Shown: positions 35,031 through 44,056, numbered from the stretch's first letter. The stretch is 64,000 nucleotides of DNA from Bacteroidota bacterium (GCA_023381535.1 JAMCSN010000226.1:310001-374000), one strand, 5' to 3'. Program-made: numbers and translations. The notes: a model not told the origin generated them from the letters alone.

Positions 35031-35916
35031 AACTTTTAAAAACCGTCCGGTACTTTTCGTAAACGGAATCATCTTTTGGTAATGCACCGTTAACCATGCA
35101 AATCTCGGAAGCAAACTCATTAGCAAGTTTATTTATTTCGTCGATAGGCTTCTCGTTCAAATATCCGAGACACAGTATTGCTGCATACGCATCACCGGCG
35201 CCGAGCGTGTCTATGGGAGAAATGTTCCTTGTTTTGAAAGTACTCGTTTCATTTTTTGTTGAAAGAATTGCGCCGTCAGCTCCAAGCGTTACACAAAGCA
35301 TGTCAATGTTAAACTCGAATATCAGTTGATGTATTGCCATTTGAGTTGACAGGCTCAATCCGAATAATGATTTCAGTTTTTCCAGTTCGTCCGAATTAAG
35401 TTTTAAAACGTTGCTTACCGAAAGACTTTCTTTGATTAGTTTTTTTGTATAGAAATCATGCCGGAGATTGAGATCGCAAAAGTATTTCTTGTTCTTGTTT
35501 AAGACGGACTCAATGGTTTTGCGCGAGGCTTCGCTTCTTTGAGAAAGTGTTCCAAAGTAAATTAGATCGGTTTCGTTATCAATTAAGTTTTTTGTCTTTT
35601 CATTGAGCGTAAAAAAATCATAGCAGCATTCCGGTGATATTGTGAACTGAGGGGTTTTGTCGTCGCGAATTTTCACCAGTACGGTGCCGGTGGGATGTTC
35701 GTCATCAACAGAAATGTAATTTGTGTCGAAACCGACTGAGTTAAGATAAACCAAAATTTCTTTTCCGTTCTCATCATCACCAATACTTGAAACGAAGTTT
35801 GCATTGCCGGTAATTTTCCAGACGTGATAAATAAAATTAAACGGCGCTCCGCCAAGCCGTTTTTTGTCCGGATATATATCGTAAAGTATTTCACCGATGG
35901 CGGTGATGTTTTTCAC
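35029..35916 (-). CDS. PfkB-family sugar kinase (fructokinase-like)
   Basis: 295 residues. The N-terminal ITAIGEILYDIYP and RLGGAPFNFIYHVW are the PfkB glycine-rich substrate region, and DTLGAGDAYAAILC is the signature carrying the catalytic aspartate. The second residue pattern GEILYD is usual for fructokinases. It phosphorylates a sugar at the primary hydroxyl using ATP in the cytoplasm. The gene starts one base before the stop of the EamA transporter, so both are expressed together; the transporter may supply the sugar or be unrelated. The specific sugar is not determinable here. Confidence 0.9.
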   Translation of the reverse strand: MKNITAIGEILYDIYPDKKRLGGAPFNFIYHVWKITGNANFVSSIGDDENGKEILVYLNSVGFDTNYISVDDEHPTGTVLVKIRDDKTPQFTISPECCYDFFTLNEKTKNLIDNETDLIYFGTLSQRSEASRKTIESVLNKNKKYFCDLNLRHDFYTKKLIKESLSVSNVLKLNSDELEKLKSLFGLSLSTQMAIHQLIFEFNIDMLCVTLGADGAILSTKNETSTFKTRNISPIDTLGAGDAYAAILCLGYLNEKPIDEINKLANEFASEICMVNGALPKDDSVYEKYRTVFKS

Positions 35917-35917
35917 T

Positions 35918-36811
35918 TCAGACTTTCCTTTTCAGTTGAACTAACAGCGCGCCGATCGCCGCTATTAACATTCCGGCAACTTCCTTCAGTGAAATTGCTT
36001 CTCCTAAAAAAATCCACGCAAGAATTGCAATTTGAATCAGCATTGTACCATTGATAATGCTTGACTCCATCGCGGTAAGAGTACGAAGAGACAAATTCCA
36101 TAATGTAAATGCCATGGCAGTGTTTACAACCGCAAGCCACGTAAGCAGTAAAATATTTGTTAAACTAATTGATGGTAAACCTTGCGCAATCAATCCGACA
36201 GCCAACAAAACTATAGAGCCGGCACCCATGCTTATCACCGTAACCGTTAGCGGATCGTGCCGGCGGCTTCTGTTTATATCTCTCCCAAAAATTGCAGAAC
36301 CGGAATTTGCAAGCACGCCGATTATCATCACGAGAATACCTAACGTTTCGCCACCGGATAAATCAACGGGATAAAAATAAGCGAGGATTCCAACTATAAA
36401 AAGCAATGCACCGGACCACTGCAGCACAGTTGGTTTTTCCGACAAAAGGAAAATTCCCATCACGGCAACGATAATCGGGGTGAAGTTTAGCAGCAGACTG
36501 ACAGTAACAGCAGGCAAAAGTGAGAGACCGACAAATTGAGTTCCTTGAGTGAATGAGTAGAACATAAAGCCGAGTAGTGTAAGCTTAACCCAATCTTTCC
36601 TTTCTAATTTTTTTATTTCGGCAATGCGTTCTTTTCTGAATGCGAACGGGAGAAGACAAATAAACGCAAGTACATATCGTAAGCCGGCGAAAGTGAGTGG
36701 AGGAATTTCATTCAGCCCGATTTTAATTATTATGAAGGAAGTTGACCAAAGAAATGTTACAATCAGAGCAATAAGAATTGATGCGGTTCGTGAAAAATGT
36801 CTTGTAAGAAT
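35918..36811 (-). CDS. EamA/DMT-family transporter with non-standard start codon
   Basis: The first ATG in frame (36565) gives only 215 residues and half of one EamA repeat would be missing. The frame stays open upstream and reads LWSTSFIIIKIGL, LTFAGLRYVLAFICLLP and FRKERIAEIKK, the normal N-terminal EamA repeat, restoring ten membrane helices and about 297 residues. Upstream of it there is no ATG, GTG or TTG; the first possible codon after a stop is ATT at 36811, preceded by a good GAGGTGG (36815-36821). Either ATT is used (spacing is short) or an error or small indel hides the start. By family it exports metabolites across the inner membrane. It is paired with the PfkB gene. Confidence 0.72.
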   Translation of the reverse strand: MLTRHFSRTASILIALIVTFLWSTSFIIIKIGLNEIPPLTFAGLRYVLAFICLLPFAFRKERIAEIKKLERKDWVKLTLLGFMFYSFTQGTQFVGLSLLPAVTVSLLLNFTPIIVAVMGIFLLSEKPTVLQWSGALLFIVGILAYFYPVDLSGGETLGILVMIIGVLANSGSAIFGRDINRSRRHDPLTVTVISMGAGSIVLLAVGLIAQGLPSISLTNILLLTWLAVVNTAMAFTLWNLSLRTLTAMESSIINGTMLIQIAILAWIFLGEAISLKEVAGMLIAAIGALLVQLKRKV

Positions 36812-36840
36812 ATTCCACCTCTATTTTTAGATCATCATAA

Positions 36841-36937
36841 GGGCACTTCTAAAAACAATTGTTTTTAAAAATTTCACGCTAAGTACGCAAAGAAAGCGCA
36901 AAGAACGCAGAGAAAATTGTAGTTTTTAGAAGCGCCC
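36841..36937. repeat. Small palindromic repeat element (MITE/REP-like)
   Basis: GGGCACTTCTAAAAAC at 36841-36856 is matched by GTTTTTAGAAGCGCCC at 36922-36937 with one mismatch. The interior contains AAAAACAATTGTTTTTA and a block of the ACGCAAAGAAAGCGCAAAGA type, which recurs in intergenic repeats of many bacteria. No coding content. It looks like a non-autonomous palindromic element of about 97 bases between the EamA and M1 peptidase genes. Confidence 0.6.
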
Positions 36938-36983
36938 ATAAATAAATTGCTTGTGATCCATTCATACTTTTCTTTTTAATCGA

Positions 36984-38633
36984 TCACCGCTTATTTACGT
37001 AGTTAACAGCGTCCATTAAAATCCAATCATTAGGATTAACGATTAGCTCAGCGCCTTGCGGCAGATTGACAGTGCCTTTGTTGTCTTTCATTTCGACGCG
37101 AAAAGTTTTGTCGCCAACTTTTACTTCGACAGGCAGCGGAAACGGAAGATCGTTTTCCGTTGTCCAGCTCAGTTCGGCTTTGTCCGTATCATACTTAACA
37201 TTAAGCTTGGGAAGCGGGGCGTTACGTAAATAAACTTCGAAAAACCAATCCAGTTGTTTGCCGGAAACTTTCTGAGCGATATCTAACAATTCATCTGTTG
37301 TTGCCAATCGGCATTGTCTTCCGTCTTTAATTTTTTCCATTTCTTCGGTTGGATACGCCCACCGCCTCAGCACTTTGAAAAACGTTTCATCGCCAAGATA
37401 ATAACGGAGAGTGTGAACGATCCATGCGCCTTTATAATAGATATCCAAATTATAACTCTCGCCGGAAGTTTTTTCGCCGTGCGGTGCAACAGGAGTTTTA
37501 TTCGAGAAATTTTTTATGCTTTTCATGTATTTGAAGTACATCTCTTTTCCGAAAACTTTTTCAAGATACAGCGGCTGCATGTATGTTCCGATTCCTTCGT
37601 GAATCCAGAAATCGCTCCAATCCTTGCACGTAACAAGGTTGCCCCACCATTCGTGTGAAAACTCATGTTGGTGCAGCCAGTCGAAAGGAAATTTTTGGTC
37701 GTCTTTCCACCCGTATCCGTACGCAATTGCAGTTTGATGTTCCATGCCGAGATGCGGCGCATCGACGACGGAATATTTATCCGCGCGGAAAGGATACGGA
37801 CCGCATAATTCTTCCATCACTTTCATGTGAGTAAGAAATTGTGGTGCGTGTTCTTTTGCTTTGTCATAATTCTCCGGCAGAACAAAAACCTGGAATGGAA
37901 ATTTTTCGCCGGTAACGCTTGTGTAATCGTAATCGATTTCTTTATACGGTCCGATGTAAAATGTAACGCAGTAATTGCTGATCGGCGTTGATACAAACCA
38001 GTTCCATGTTTTCGTTCCGTCCTTGTTATCAACCACCGATCTTAATCTTCCGTTTGCAATGCAGTCATCATTGTTAGGAACCGTGTAGTGAAGAAAAACG
38101 GAATCGGGTTTATCCGACGGGTGATCTTTGCACGGCCACCAAATGTCTGCGCCGCCGCCCTGGCATGTGACGGTTATCCAATCCTTACCGCTTTTTGTTT
38201 TTTGCCAGATAAATCCGTCATCCCAAGGCGGGCGTTGTGCAACACGCGGCAATCCCGCGTAAGTAATTTTCGTTGTAAACGGTTCTCCCTTCTTCAATAT
38301 TTCCGGAAAATTGATGAGTACTTTTCCGTCCGCGTGGTCATATTTGAGCGACGATTCCTTGTTGCCGTAAGAAACCACTTCAACGTCATCGATCTGATAT
38401 GATTGATCGAGGTCGACTAAAATTTTTGAGACCTTTGTTGTAGTCACGGCTTTCATTAAAACGGTTCCGGCAATTGCTTTTTCGCCCGGATCAATAGTGA
38501 TGCTGATGTCGTAGAACTTAATATCATAACACGCTTGAAGCGGAGAAAGCTTTCCGCCGGAATCCTGTGAACCGAATTGTGCGAATATTGTGGATGAAAT
38601 TATGAAGGCGGCGAAAAGAATTTTCTTAAACAT
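36984..38633 (-). CDS. Secreted M1-family metallopeptidase
   Basis: 549 residues with signal peptide (about 1-18, ending IFA-QF). The catalytic motif is HEFSHEWWGN followed 18 residues later by the zinc-binding glutamate in HEGIGTYM. The exopeptidase motif appears as LGMEHQTAIAY, with histidine where many aminopeptidases have asparagine. The N-terminal domain is the M1 saddle of beta strands (FYDISITIDPGEKAIAGTV), and the C-terminal ERAP1-like helices are missing, as in short M1 forms. It is a periplasmic or surface peptidase for peptide scavenging. There is another M1 gene at 59280. Confidence 0.9.
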   Translation of the reverse strand: MFKKILFAAFIISSTIFAQFGSQDSGGKLSPLQACYDIKFYDISITIDPGEKAIAGTVLMKAVTTTKVSKILVDLDQSYQIDDVEVVSYGNKESSLKYDHADGKVLINFPEILKKGEPFTTKITYAGLPRVAQRPPWDDGFIWQKTKSGKDWITVTCQGGGADIWWPCKDHPSDKPDSVFLHYTVPNNDDCIANGRLRSVVDNKDGTKTWNWFVSTPISNYCVTFYIGPYKEIDYDYTSVTGEKFPFQVFVLPENYDKAKEHAPQFLTHMKVMEELCGPYPFRADKYSVVDAPHLGMEHQTAIAYGYGWKDDQKFPFDWLHQHEFSHEWWGNLVTCKDWSDFWIHEGIGTYMQPLYLEKVFGKEMYFKYMKSIKNFSNKTPVAPHGEKTSGESYNLDIYYKGAWIVHTLRYYLGDETFFKVLRRWAYPTEEMEKIKDGRQCRLATTDELLDIAQKVSGKQLDWFFEVYLRNAPLPKLNVKYDTDKAELSWTTENDLPFPLPVEVKVGDKTFRVEMKDNKGTVNLPQGAELIVNPNDWILMDAVNYVNKR

Positions 38634-38689
38634 GTCTTCTCGAATGGTTGGTATTAAAATAAGAAAGGAACCGAAAAGAATTCCAAAAT

Positions 38690-38829
38690 TTATTTTGCGA
38701 TTTCTTGAAACATCTCCGGATCGGTATCGCCCTCGGTTGAAATAAGAAATATCTTTGAGTCACTGTTCAAGTTTAGCTTTTCAGCGAGTTGTAAATTCAA
38801 GTTACTAAAAAGGTGTTTATTTAGGCAAT
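38690..38829 (-). pseudogene. Decayed C-terminus of a diaminopropionate ammonia-lyase-like gene
   Basis: The reverse strand, ending in TAA at 38690-38692, reads about 45 codons without a plausible start: LAEKLNLNSDSKIFLISTEG, then DTDPEMFQEIAK. This resembles the C-terminus of diaminopropionate ammonia-lyases (PLP fold II, YgeX type), whose end has the LISTEGDTD motif. The upstream frame soon reaches a stop and the rest of the gene is gone, replaced by the start of the histidine kinase gene. I recognise it by motif memory only; a search would confirm it. Confidence 0.5.
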
Positions 38830-38874
38830 TCAATAAGCTATTTTAAGTAGAGTGAAAAAATAGGTTTCGCAGAA

Positions 38875-40713
38875 ATGATTAAGCTTTACACAACAACACT
38901 CCGCAGCAAAATTCTGCTTGGATTTATGGTTATCCTGATGATCATGTTCTTTGCCTCACTGTGGAGTATTTATAATTTTTACCGCCTCAATGAATCGATT
39001 AAGTTGACGATGCAGGATAACTATACCAGCATTATTGCCGCCGATAACATGGGCAAATCGCTCGACGAACAGCTTCAGGGCATTGTGATAATGTACAATC
39101 AAAGCTTTGAAACGGGCTACAATCTTTTTGAAAAGAGCAAACTGGATTTTTATTTCTGGAGTAACAGCGCGGGTACCGCAACATCTACCGAAAACGAAAA
39201 GAAAATTATCGATACTCTTAACGCGGAATATCAGGAATTCATAAAAGATGTTAATGATAATATCGATTACAGTATTTACATTGCCAACAAACGGCAGATT
39301 CTGAGAACCGATTTCGTTCGGTTCGTTAATGAAGTGCAGAACTTAAAAAGAATCAACAATGCCATTCTTGATATTAACCATAAAATGCTGGATCAGGCGG
39401 TAACGAGGGTAAAAGATATTACCAAAACGGCAACTTTATTGATTCTGGTAATTCTTTTTGTTGCCATTGCAATCAGTCTGGCGTTCGGTTCGCAATTCTC
39501 GGATTACATCGTCAAGCCGATAACCACTCTTCGGCAGTCTGTAACTCATATTGCCGAAGGACATTTTGAAGAAAGAATCGAGATAGATGAAAACGCCGAT
39601 GAAATATCCGCGCTGGCGGAAGAATTCAACAAGATGAGCGAAAAACTTCAGGTGTATGAACAGCTCAATCTCAATAAAATTTTGTACGAGAAAAAGAAAT
39701 CGGAACTGATTATTGAGAGTATGAATGAACCGGTTCTGATGGTTGACGAGAATTATAATGTTCTTTTATCGAACAAAGCTTTTGATGAAGCGTTGGGCAA
39801 GTATGCGAGGAACAAAAAAGAAATAAAAAAGTTGCTCACGCTGAATTCTTCAACAGAAAAAAATCCAACACCGCTGCAGACTGTGCTGTTTCAGAAGGAA
39901 GATATTCTCAATATTAAAGATGTGAGCGGTTCGCAAAAGTATTATAAGTTAATTGCGGCTTCGCTGGAAATGCCGGAGACCAAAACAAAAGGAACGGTTG
40001 TCCTGTTCAATGATATTACCCGGTTTCAAGAGTTAGATCGAATGAAATCAGAATTCATTGCAAAAGTTTCGCATGAATTGAAAACGCCCCTTACATCAAT
40101 GGGCATGGCGCTCGGAATTTTGGAAGACGGCGTTGTTGGCAACCTAAGCGAGCAGCAGAACGAACTTCTGCTTTCCATGAAAGAAGATTTTGAAAGACTC
40201 AACAGACTGGTTTATGAAATTCTGGAACTGGCAAAGCTTGAAGCCAATATTGGAAAAATCAGATTCGAAAAGTTTGGAGCGCGCAAACTCGCCGAGCACA
40301 TTTCCAAAAAGTTTTCTATTCAGGCAAAAGAAAAAAAGATCAATCTCGAGGTTGAAGATAAAAGTACCGATGTTATGATTTACGGAAGCTACGACAACAT
40401 GATAAGCGCCTTGGAGAACTTAGTTTCAAATTCTCTTAGATTTACACCGCTGGGCGGAGAGATTAAAGTGAAACTGTTTCCGCAGAACGGAAATCTGATG
40501 ATAGAAATTTCCGATACCGGAATTGGCATCAGTCCCGATAATCTGAAAAAGATTTTTGATAAGTTTATACAAATAGACGAATCGGCTCCCGGCAGTCTTG
40601 GGCTGGGACTTTCCATTGCAAAAGAAATTATTGAAATTCATAACGGCGAAATCAAAGCTTTCAGCGAGCTGGGCAAAGGAAGCATTTTCCAAATTAAAAT
40701 TCCGGTTGCGTAA
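38875..40713 (+). CDS. HAMP-PAS membrane sensor histidine kinase
   Basis: 612 residues. Two membrane helices (about 12-34 and 183-205) bracket a periplasmic helical sensor of about 150 residues. HAMP follows (FSDYIVKPITTLRQSV ... EISALAEEFNKM), then a PAS domain (about 275-385), HisKA with phospho-accepting histidine in AKVSHELKTP, and HATPase motifs SALENLVSNSLRF, DTGIGISP and GLGLSIAK. The layout is that of KinB/NtrY kinases, which partner NtrC-like regulators. The regulator gene starts on the base after this stop, so they form an operon. The ligand is unknown. Confidence 0.92.
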   Translation: MIKLYTTTLRSKILLGFMVILMIMFFASLWSIYNFYRLNESIKLTMQDNYTSIIAADNMGKSLDEQLQGIVIMYNQSFETGYNLFEKSKLDFYFWSNSAGTATSTENEKKIIDTLNAEYQEFIKDVNDNIDYSIYIANKRQILRTDFVRFVNEVQNLKRINNAILDINHKMLDQAVTRVKDITKTATLLILVILFVAIAISLAFGSQFSDYIVKPITTLRQSVTHIAEGHFEERIEIDENADEISALAEEFNKMSEKLQVYEQLNLNKILYEKKKSELIIESMNEPVLMVDENYNVLLSNKAFDEALGKYARNKKEIKKLLTLNSSTEKNPTPLQTVLFQKEDILNIKDVSGSQKYYKLIAASLEMPETKTKGTVVLFNDITRFQELDRMKSEFIAKVSHELKTPLTSMGMALGILEDGVVGNLSEQQNELLLSMKEDFERLNRLVYEILELAKLEANIGKIRFEKFGARKLAEHISKKFSIQAKEKKINLEVEDKSTDVMIYGSYDNMISALENLVSNSLRFTPLGGEIKVKLFPQNGNLMIEISDTGIGISPDNLKKIFDKFIQIDESAPGSLGLGLSIAKEIIEIHNGEIKAFSELGKGSIFQIKIPVA

Positions 40714-42042
40714 ATGTACAAAGGCAGAATTCTTGTTATTGACGATGAGATTAACATTCTAAAAACAATTGAGTTGTCGCTCTCTTCACACGGTTATTCG
40801 CCCGAGACGTTTCTGAATCCTCTGGAAGGAATTAAACGCGCTCAAGAAATTTATTTTGATTTGGCGTTCATAGATTTGAAAATGCAGCCGGTAAACGGAA
40901 TTGCAGCGCTTGAACAATTGAAAAGTGTTTCGCCGGAAACAACCGTTGTTCTTATGACCGCACACGGATCAATTGAATCCGCCGTTGAAGCGATTAAAAA
41001 AGGCGCTTACGATTATATTCAGAAGCCGTTTACACATAAAGAGTTTATACATATTGTGGATCGTGTTTTCGATCATCACAAGATGTCGAAAAAAATAATC
41101 GGGCTAACCTACCAACTCGATGAAATGATTTCGAAAGAAAATTTTGTTACGCAAAATCCGGCAGTAAAAGAGATTCTGAAAACCGCACTCGACGTTTCCG
41201 ACGGCGACATACCGATTATGATAGAAGGAGAAAGCGGCACGGGCAAGGAAGTTCTGGCGCGGTTCATTCACGAGAACAGTAAAAGAAAAGATAATCCGTT
41301 CATAATTATTAATTGCGCAGCCATTCCGGAAAATCTTTTTGAAAGCGAATTGTTCGGTCATGTTAAAGGCGCGTTCACTCACGCAATCAAAGATAGAATC
41401 GGTAGGGTAGAATTAGCCGATTCCGGAACGGTATTTCTTGATGAAGTCGCCGAGATACCGAAATCTATGCAAGTGAAACTTTTGCGTTTTCTGCAAAGCA
41501 TGGAGTTTGAAAGAATCGGCGAAAGCATTTCCCGTAAAGTTGATATCCGTCTCATCAGCGCAACCAACAGAATTATTGAAGACGATTTGAGAGACGGGAT
41601 TTTGCGGGAAGATTTTTATTATAGAATTGCCGGCGTAAGGTTAAAACTTCCCCCGTTACGGGATAGAAAAGACGATATACTGGTTCTTCTCGATCATTTT
41701 GTTAAGAAGTATTCGCACGAAAGAGAAATCAAATTCTCCGAGGATACTACAAAATATCTTGTTGAATACGACTGGCCCGGGAACGTGCGGGAATTTGAAA
41801 CGGTTATAAAACGTCTGCTGATTTTCGCTAAAGATAATTTCGTAAAATCCGATTATCTACCAACGGAAATTCTTGATACAAAAACGAAACAACCAGCGGA
41901 AACTTTATCAAGAATGGAAGATTTGGAGAGACAGCACATCTCGGAAGTTCTAAAAATTGCTGCCAGCAACAAAGAAGCCGCCCGCATACTCGGCATTTCC
42001 GAAACAACATTGTGGAGAAAAAGAAAACTATTCGGGCTTTGA
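40714..42042 (+). CDS. NtrC-family response regulator with GAFTHA loop
   Basis: 442 residues. The receiver has D54 in LAFIDLKMQP and lysine in YIQKPF. AAA+ motifs: Walker A GESGTGKE (172-179), then GAFTHA at 219-224 where almost all activators have GAFTGA, and Walker B TVFLDE. The Fis-type helix-turn-helix at the end reads NKEAARILGISETTLWRKR. The GAFTGA loop contacts sigma-54, so glycine to histidine could lower activation or alter promoter choice. The sigma-54-like promoter at 42223, 180 bases downstream, precedes the ExbB operon and is a natural target. Confidence 0.92.
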   Translation: MYKGRILVIDDEINILKTIELSLSSHGYSPETFLNPLEGIKRAQEIYFDLAFIDLKMQPVNGIAALEQLKSVSPETTVVLMTAHGSIESAVEAIKKGAYDYIQKPFTHKEFIHIVDRVFDHHKMSKKIIGLTYQLDEMISKENFVTQNPAVKEILKTALDVSDGDIPIMIEGESGTGKEVLARFIHENSKRKDNPFIIINCAAIPENLFESELFGHVKGAFTHAIKDRIGRVELADSGTVFLDEVAEIPKSMQVKLLRFLQSMEFERIGESISRKVDIRLISATNRIIEDDLRDGILREDFYYRIAGVRLKLPPLRDRKDDILVLLDHFVKKYSHEREIKFSEDTTKYLVEYDWPGNVREFETVIKRLLIFAKDNFVKSDYLPTEILDTKTKQPAETLSRMEDLERQHISEVLKIAASNKEAARILGISETTLWRKRKLFGL

Positions 42043-42101
42043 CTCATCCGTAATTTCATTTTGAAATTTGTAATTAACAAATATTTCAAATATTTTGGAT
42101 G

Positions 42102-42118
42102 CATTGCAAAATGCAATG
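42102..42118. promoter_or_regulatory. 17-base dyad, possible NtrC-type enhancer site
   Basis: CATTGCA-AAA-TGCAATG is a perfect dyad, 130-147 bases before the predicted sigma-54 start at about 42249, the usual distance for an activator binding site. No protein assignment can be made from sequence. Confidence 0.4.
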
Positions 42119-42222
42119 GGGGTATTTCATTTTTGAATTCGGTCTGCTTAGAAACATAAGGAGTAGTAAGAAAAAGGCTTGATTTTCCTCTGGAAAAAAA
42201 GTATTTACGCCTACTAAAATCA

Positions 42223-42237
42223 CGGCACACAATTTGT
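42223..42237 (+). promoter_or_regulatory. Sigma-54 (-24/-12) promoter candidate upstream of exbB
   Basis: CGGCAC, five bases, TTGT: eight of ten positions of TGGCAC-N5-TTGC with exact spacing. It gives a leader of about 34 bases to the exbB ATG and lies directly downstream of an NtrC-type regulator gene. Confidence 0.5.
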
Positions 42238-42282
42238 CAATATCATAAGTAACTTAATTAACCTTATTTAAAGGAGTGTAAA

Positions 42283-43053
42283 ATGAAACAATCTGCTTTT
42301 ATTGTAATTCTTTTCTTTATTGCCATGATATTTGCATATGGCATTTATGAATTCGGTCTTGGCAATCCGGCCAATTTCAAAGATGCAGCAAGAGAAGTCC
42401 CGCTCGGTCTTTTAGGAATGGTTTACGTAGGCGGTCCTCTTGTATCCCTTTTGATTGGTCTTTCAATTATGGTATTTGCTATTATCATTGAAAGAGCGCT
42501 CACATTAAGAAAAGCAGCCGGAAAGCAAGCGATTCCGAAATTTTTCAAAAAAGTTGTTGATGAAATCAGAAGCGGTCAAATAGATACTGCTATTAAATCT
42601 TGCGATTCACAGAGAGGCTCTGTTGCAAATGTATTGAGAGCAGCTTTAACCCGTTTTCAAGAAGTTACAGCAAGCAAATCTACGGTTGATCCTGAAAAGA
42701 AATTAGTAGAAGTTCAACGCGCTGTTGAAGAAACAATGATGTTGGAAACCCCGCTCTTGGAAAAGAATTTAATTGCCCTTTCAACTATAGCTTCTATTGC
42801 AACAATGGTTGGTCTTCTCGGAACAGTTATCGGTATGATTCGCGCGTTCAAAGCTCTTGCACAAGCAGGCGCTCCGGATGCTATTTCTCTTGCAACCGGT
42901 ATTTCAGAAGCATTGATCAATACCGCAGGCGGATTGTTTGCCGCTATTCTTGGTATAGTTGCCTATAATTTCTTCGTGAATAAAGTAGATAATTTCACAT
43001 TCCAGATTGATGAAGCTAACTATAATGTAATGCAATTATTAAAAGAAAAGTGA
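42283..43053 (+). CDS. exbB: MotA/TolQ/ExbB proton channel protein
   Basis: 256 residues with AAAGGAG as ribosome binding site. Three to four membrane helices are visible: an N-terminal one (about 4-24), GGPLVSLLIGLSIMVFAIII (about 50-70), then the pair LIALSTIASIATMVGLLGTVIGMI and INTAGGLFAAILGIVAYNFF of the MotA_ExbB fold (about 165-240). With ExbD it makes an inner-membrane proton channel that powers TonB. It opens an operon of seven genes, the ATG following a sigma-54-like promoter. Confidence 0.93.
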   Translation: MKQSAFIVILFFIAMIFAYGIYEFGLGNPANFKDAAREVPLGLLGMVYVGGPLVSLLIGLSIMVFAIIIERALTLRKAAGKQAIPKFFKKVVDEIRSGQIDTAIKSCDSQRGSVANVLRAALTRFQEVTASKSTVDPEKKLVEVQRAVEETMMLETPLLEKNLIALSTIASIATMVGLLGTVIGMIRAFKALAQAGAPDAISLATGISEALINTAGGLFAAILGIVAYNFFVNKVDNFTFQIDEANYNVMQLLKEK

Positions 43054-43061
43054 GGTAATTG

Positions 43062-43535
43062 ATGCCGCGCATTAAAAAGAAAAGAGTCGCTGTTCGAATT
43101 GACATGACTCCGTTGGTGGACGTGGCATTCTTGCTGCTTACCTTCTTCATGTTAACCACGCAGTTTAAACCACCGGAAGAAGTTGAGATTGCATTACCAC
43201 TTTCACATTCGGAGATCAAACTTCCGGAATCTAACACCATGACAATTAATATTGGTAAAGATGGAAAGTTGTATCTTGGTTTCGATTCAGCAATCATGAT
43301 GGAAAGAATGTTTGGTCAGGCAAACAGACTTCGTCAGGCAGTTGAAGTTAAGTTGGAAGAATTAGGCGATATGCTTATCAAAGCCAGAATTTCCAACCCC
43401 AAACTTATTACTATTGTTAAGTCGGATGCCGACGCAGAATATGGTGTTGTTTCTGATGTAATTGACCTGCTTCAAAAAGTACAAATTACCAGATTCAATA
43501 TGGTAACAAATTTCAAAGTTGATAAAAAAAGCTAA
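43062..43535 (+). CDS. exbD: ExbD/TolR biopolymer transport protein (first)
   Basis: 157 residues from ATG 43062, just after GAGGT that overlaps the exbB stop. The motif RIDMTPLVDVAFLLLTFFM is the ExbD membrane helix with the essential proton-carrying aspartate. The remaining 110 residues form the periplasmic domain. Works with ExbB to transmit proton motive force to TonB. The neighbouring ExbD gene is a paralogue. The middle of the domain carries an acidic and methionine-rich insert (IMMERMFGQANRLRQAVE). Confidence 0.93.
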   Translation: MPRIKKKRVAVRIDMTPLVDVAFLLLTFFMLTTQFKPPEEVEIALPLSHSEIKLPESNTMTINIGKDGKLYLGFDSAIMMERMFGQANRLRQAVEVKLEELGDMLIKARISNPKLITIVKSDADAEYGVVSDVIDLLQKVQITRFNMVTNFKVDKKS

Positions 43536-43552
43536 TATAATAGGAGTTTAAT

Positions 43553-44056
43553 ATGGCCGGTGCAGATGTTGGCGGCGATAGCGGCGGACACAGAAAGAAA
43601 AAAGGTAAACGGAAACAGCCCAAGAGAATGGCTATTCGTATCGATATGACGCCATTGGTTGACGTTGCGTTTCTGTTGTTAACCTTTTTCATGTTAACAA
43701 CCGTTTTTCGTAAGCCACAAACACTTGAAATAAATCTTCCTCCTGACCCGAAAGCTCAGGTAAAAATGGCTGAATCTAATTTACTCACAATTCGATGCGA
43801 TGAAAATCTGGATTTGTTTTGGAGTATTGGTTTCGAACTTCCCCATAAATTTAAATTTGCCGATTTGACTAAGATTCTGCAGGAGAAGCAAAAAGAAAAT
43901 CCGAAATATGTTGTGCTAATCAAGATTGATCGCAAAAGTAAATATCATGCAATGATCGATATTATTGATGCTCTGAATCAAACTAACCTTGGCAGATTTT
44001 CATTTGCTCCAATGACGGATATCGACAAAAAAGAAATGTCCAAAGCAACCATTTAA
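43553..44056 (+). CDS. exbD: ExbD/TolR biopolymer transport protein (second)
   Basis: 167 residues starting after TAGGAG. A basic N-terminal tail (HRKKKGKRKQPKR) comes before the same RIDMTPLVDVAFLLLTFFM helix as in the first ExbD. The periplasmic domain differs. Having two ExbD genes with one ExbB is usual in this phylum and suggests a mixed complex. It stands between the first exbD and tonB, with 17 and 14 bases of spacing. Confidence 0.93.
   Translation: MAGADVGGDSGGHRKKKGKRKQPKRMAIRIDMTPLVDVAFLLLTFFMLTTVFRKPQTLEINLPPDPKAQVKMAESNLLTIRCDENLDLFWSIGFELPHKFKFADLTKILQEKQKENPKYVVLIKIDRKSKYHAMIDIIDALNQTNLGRFSFAPMTDIDKKEMSKATI

Noticed and set aside
34998..36983. Transporter start at ATG 36565
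   Set aside because: It would remove the first EamA repeat, which is clearly encoded upstream in the same frame.
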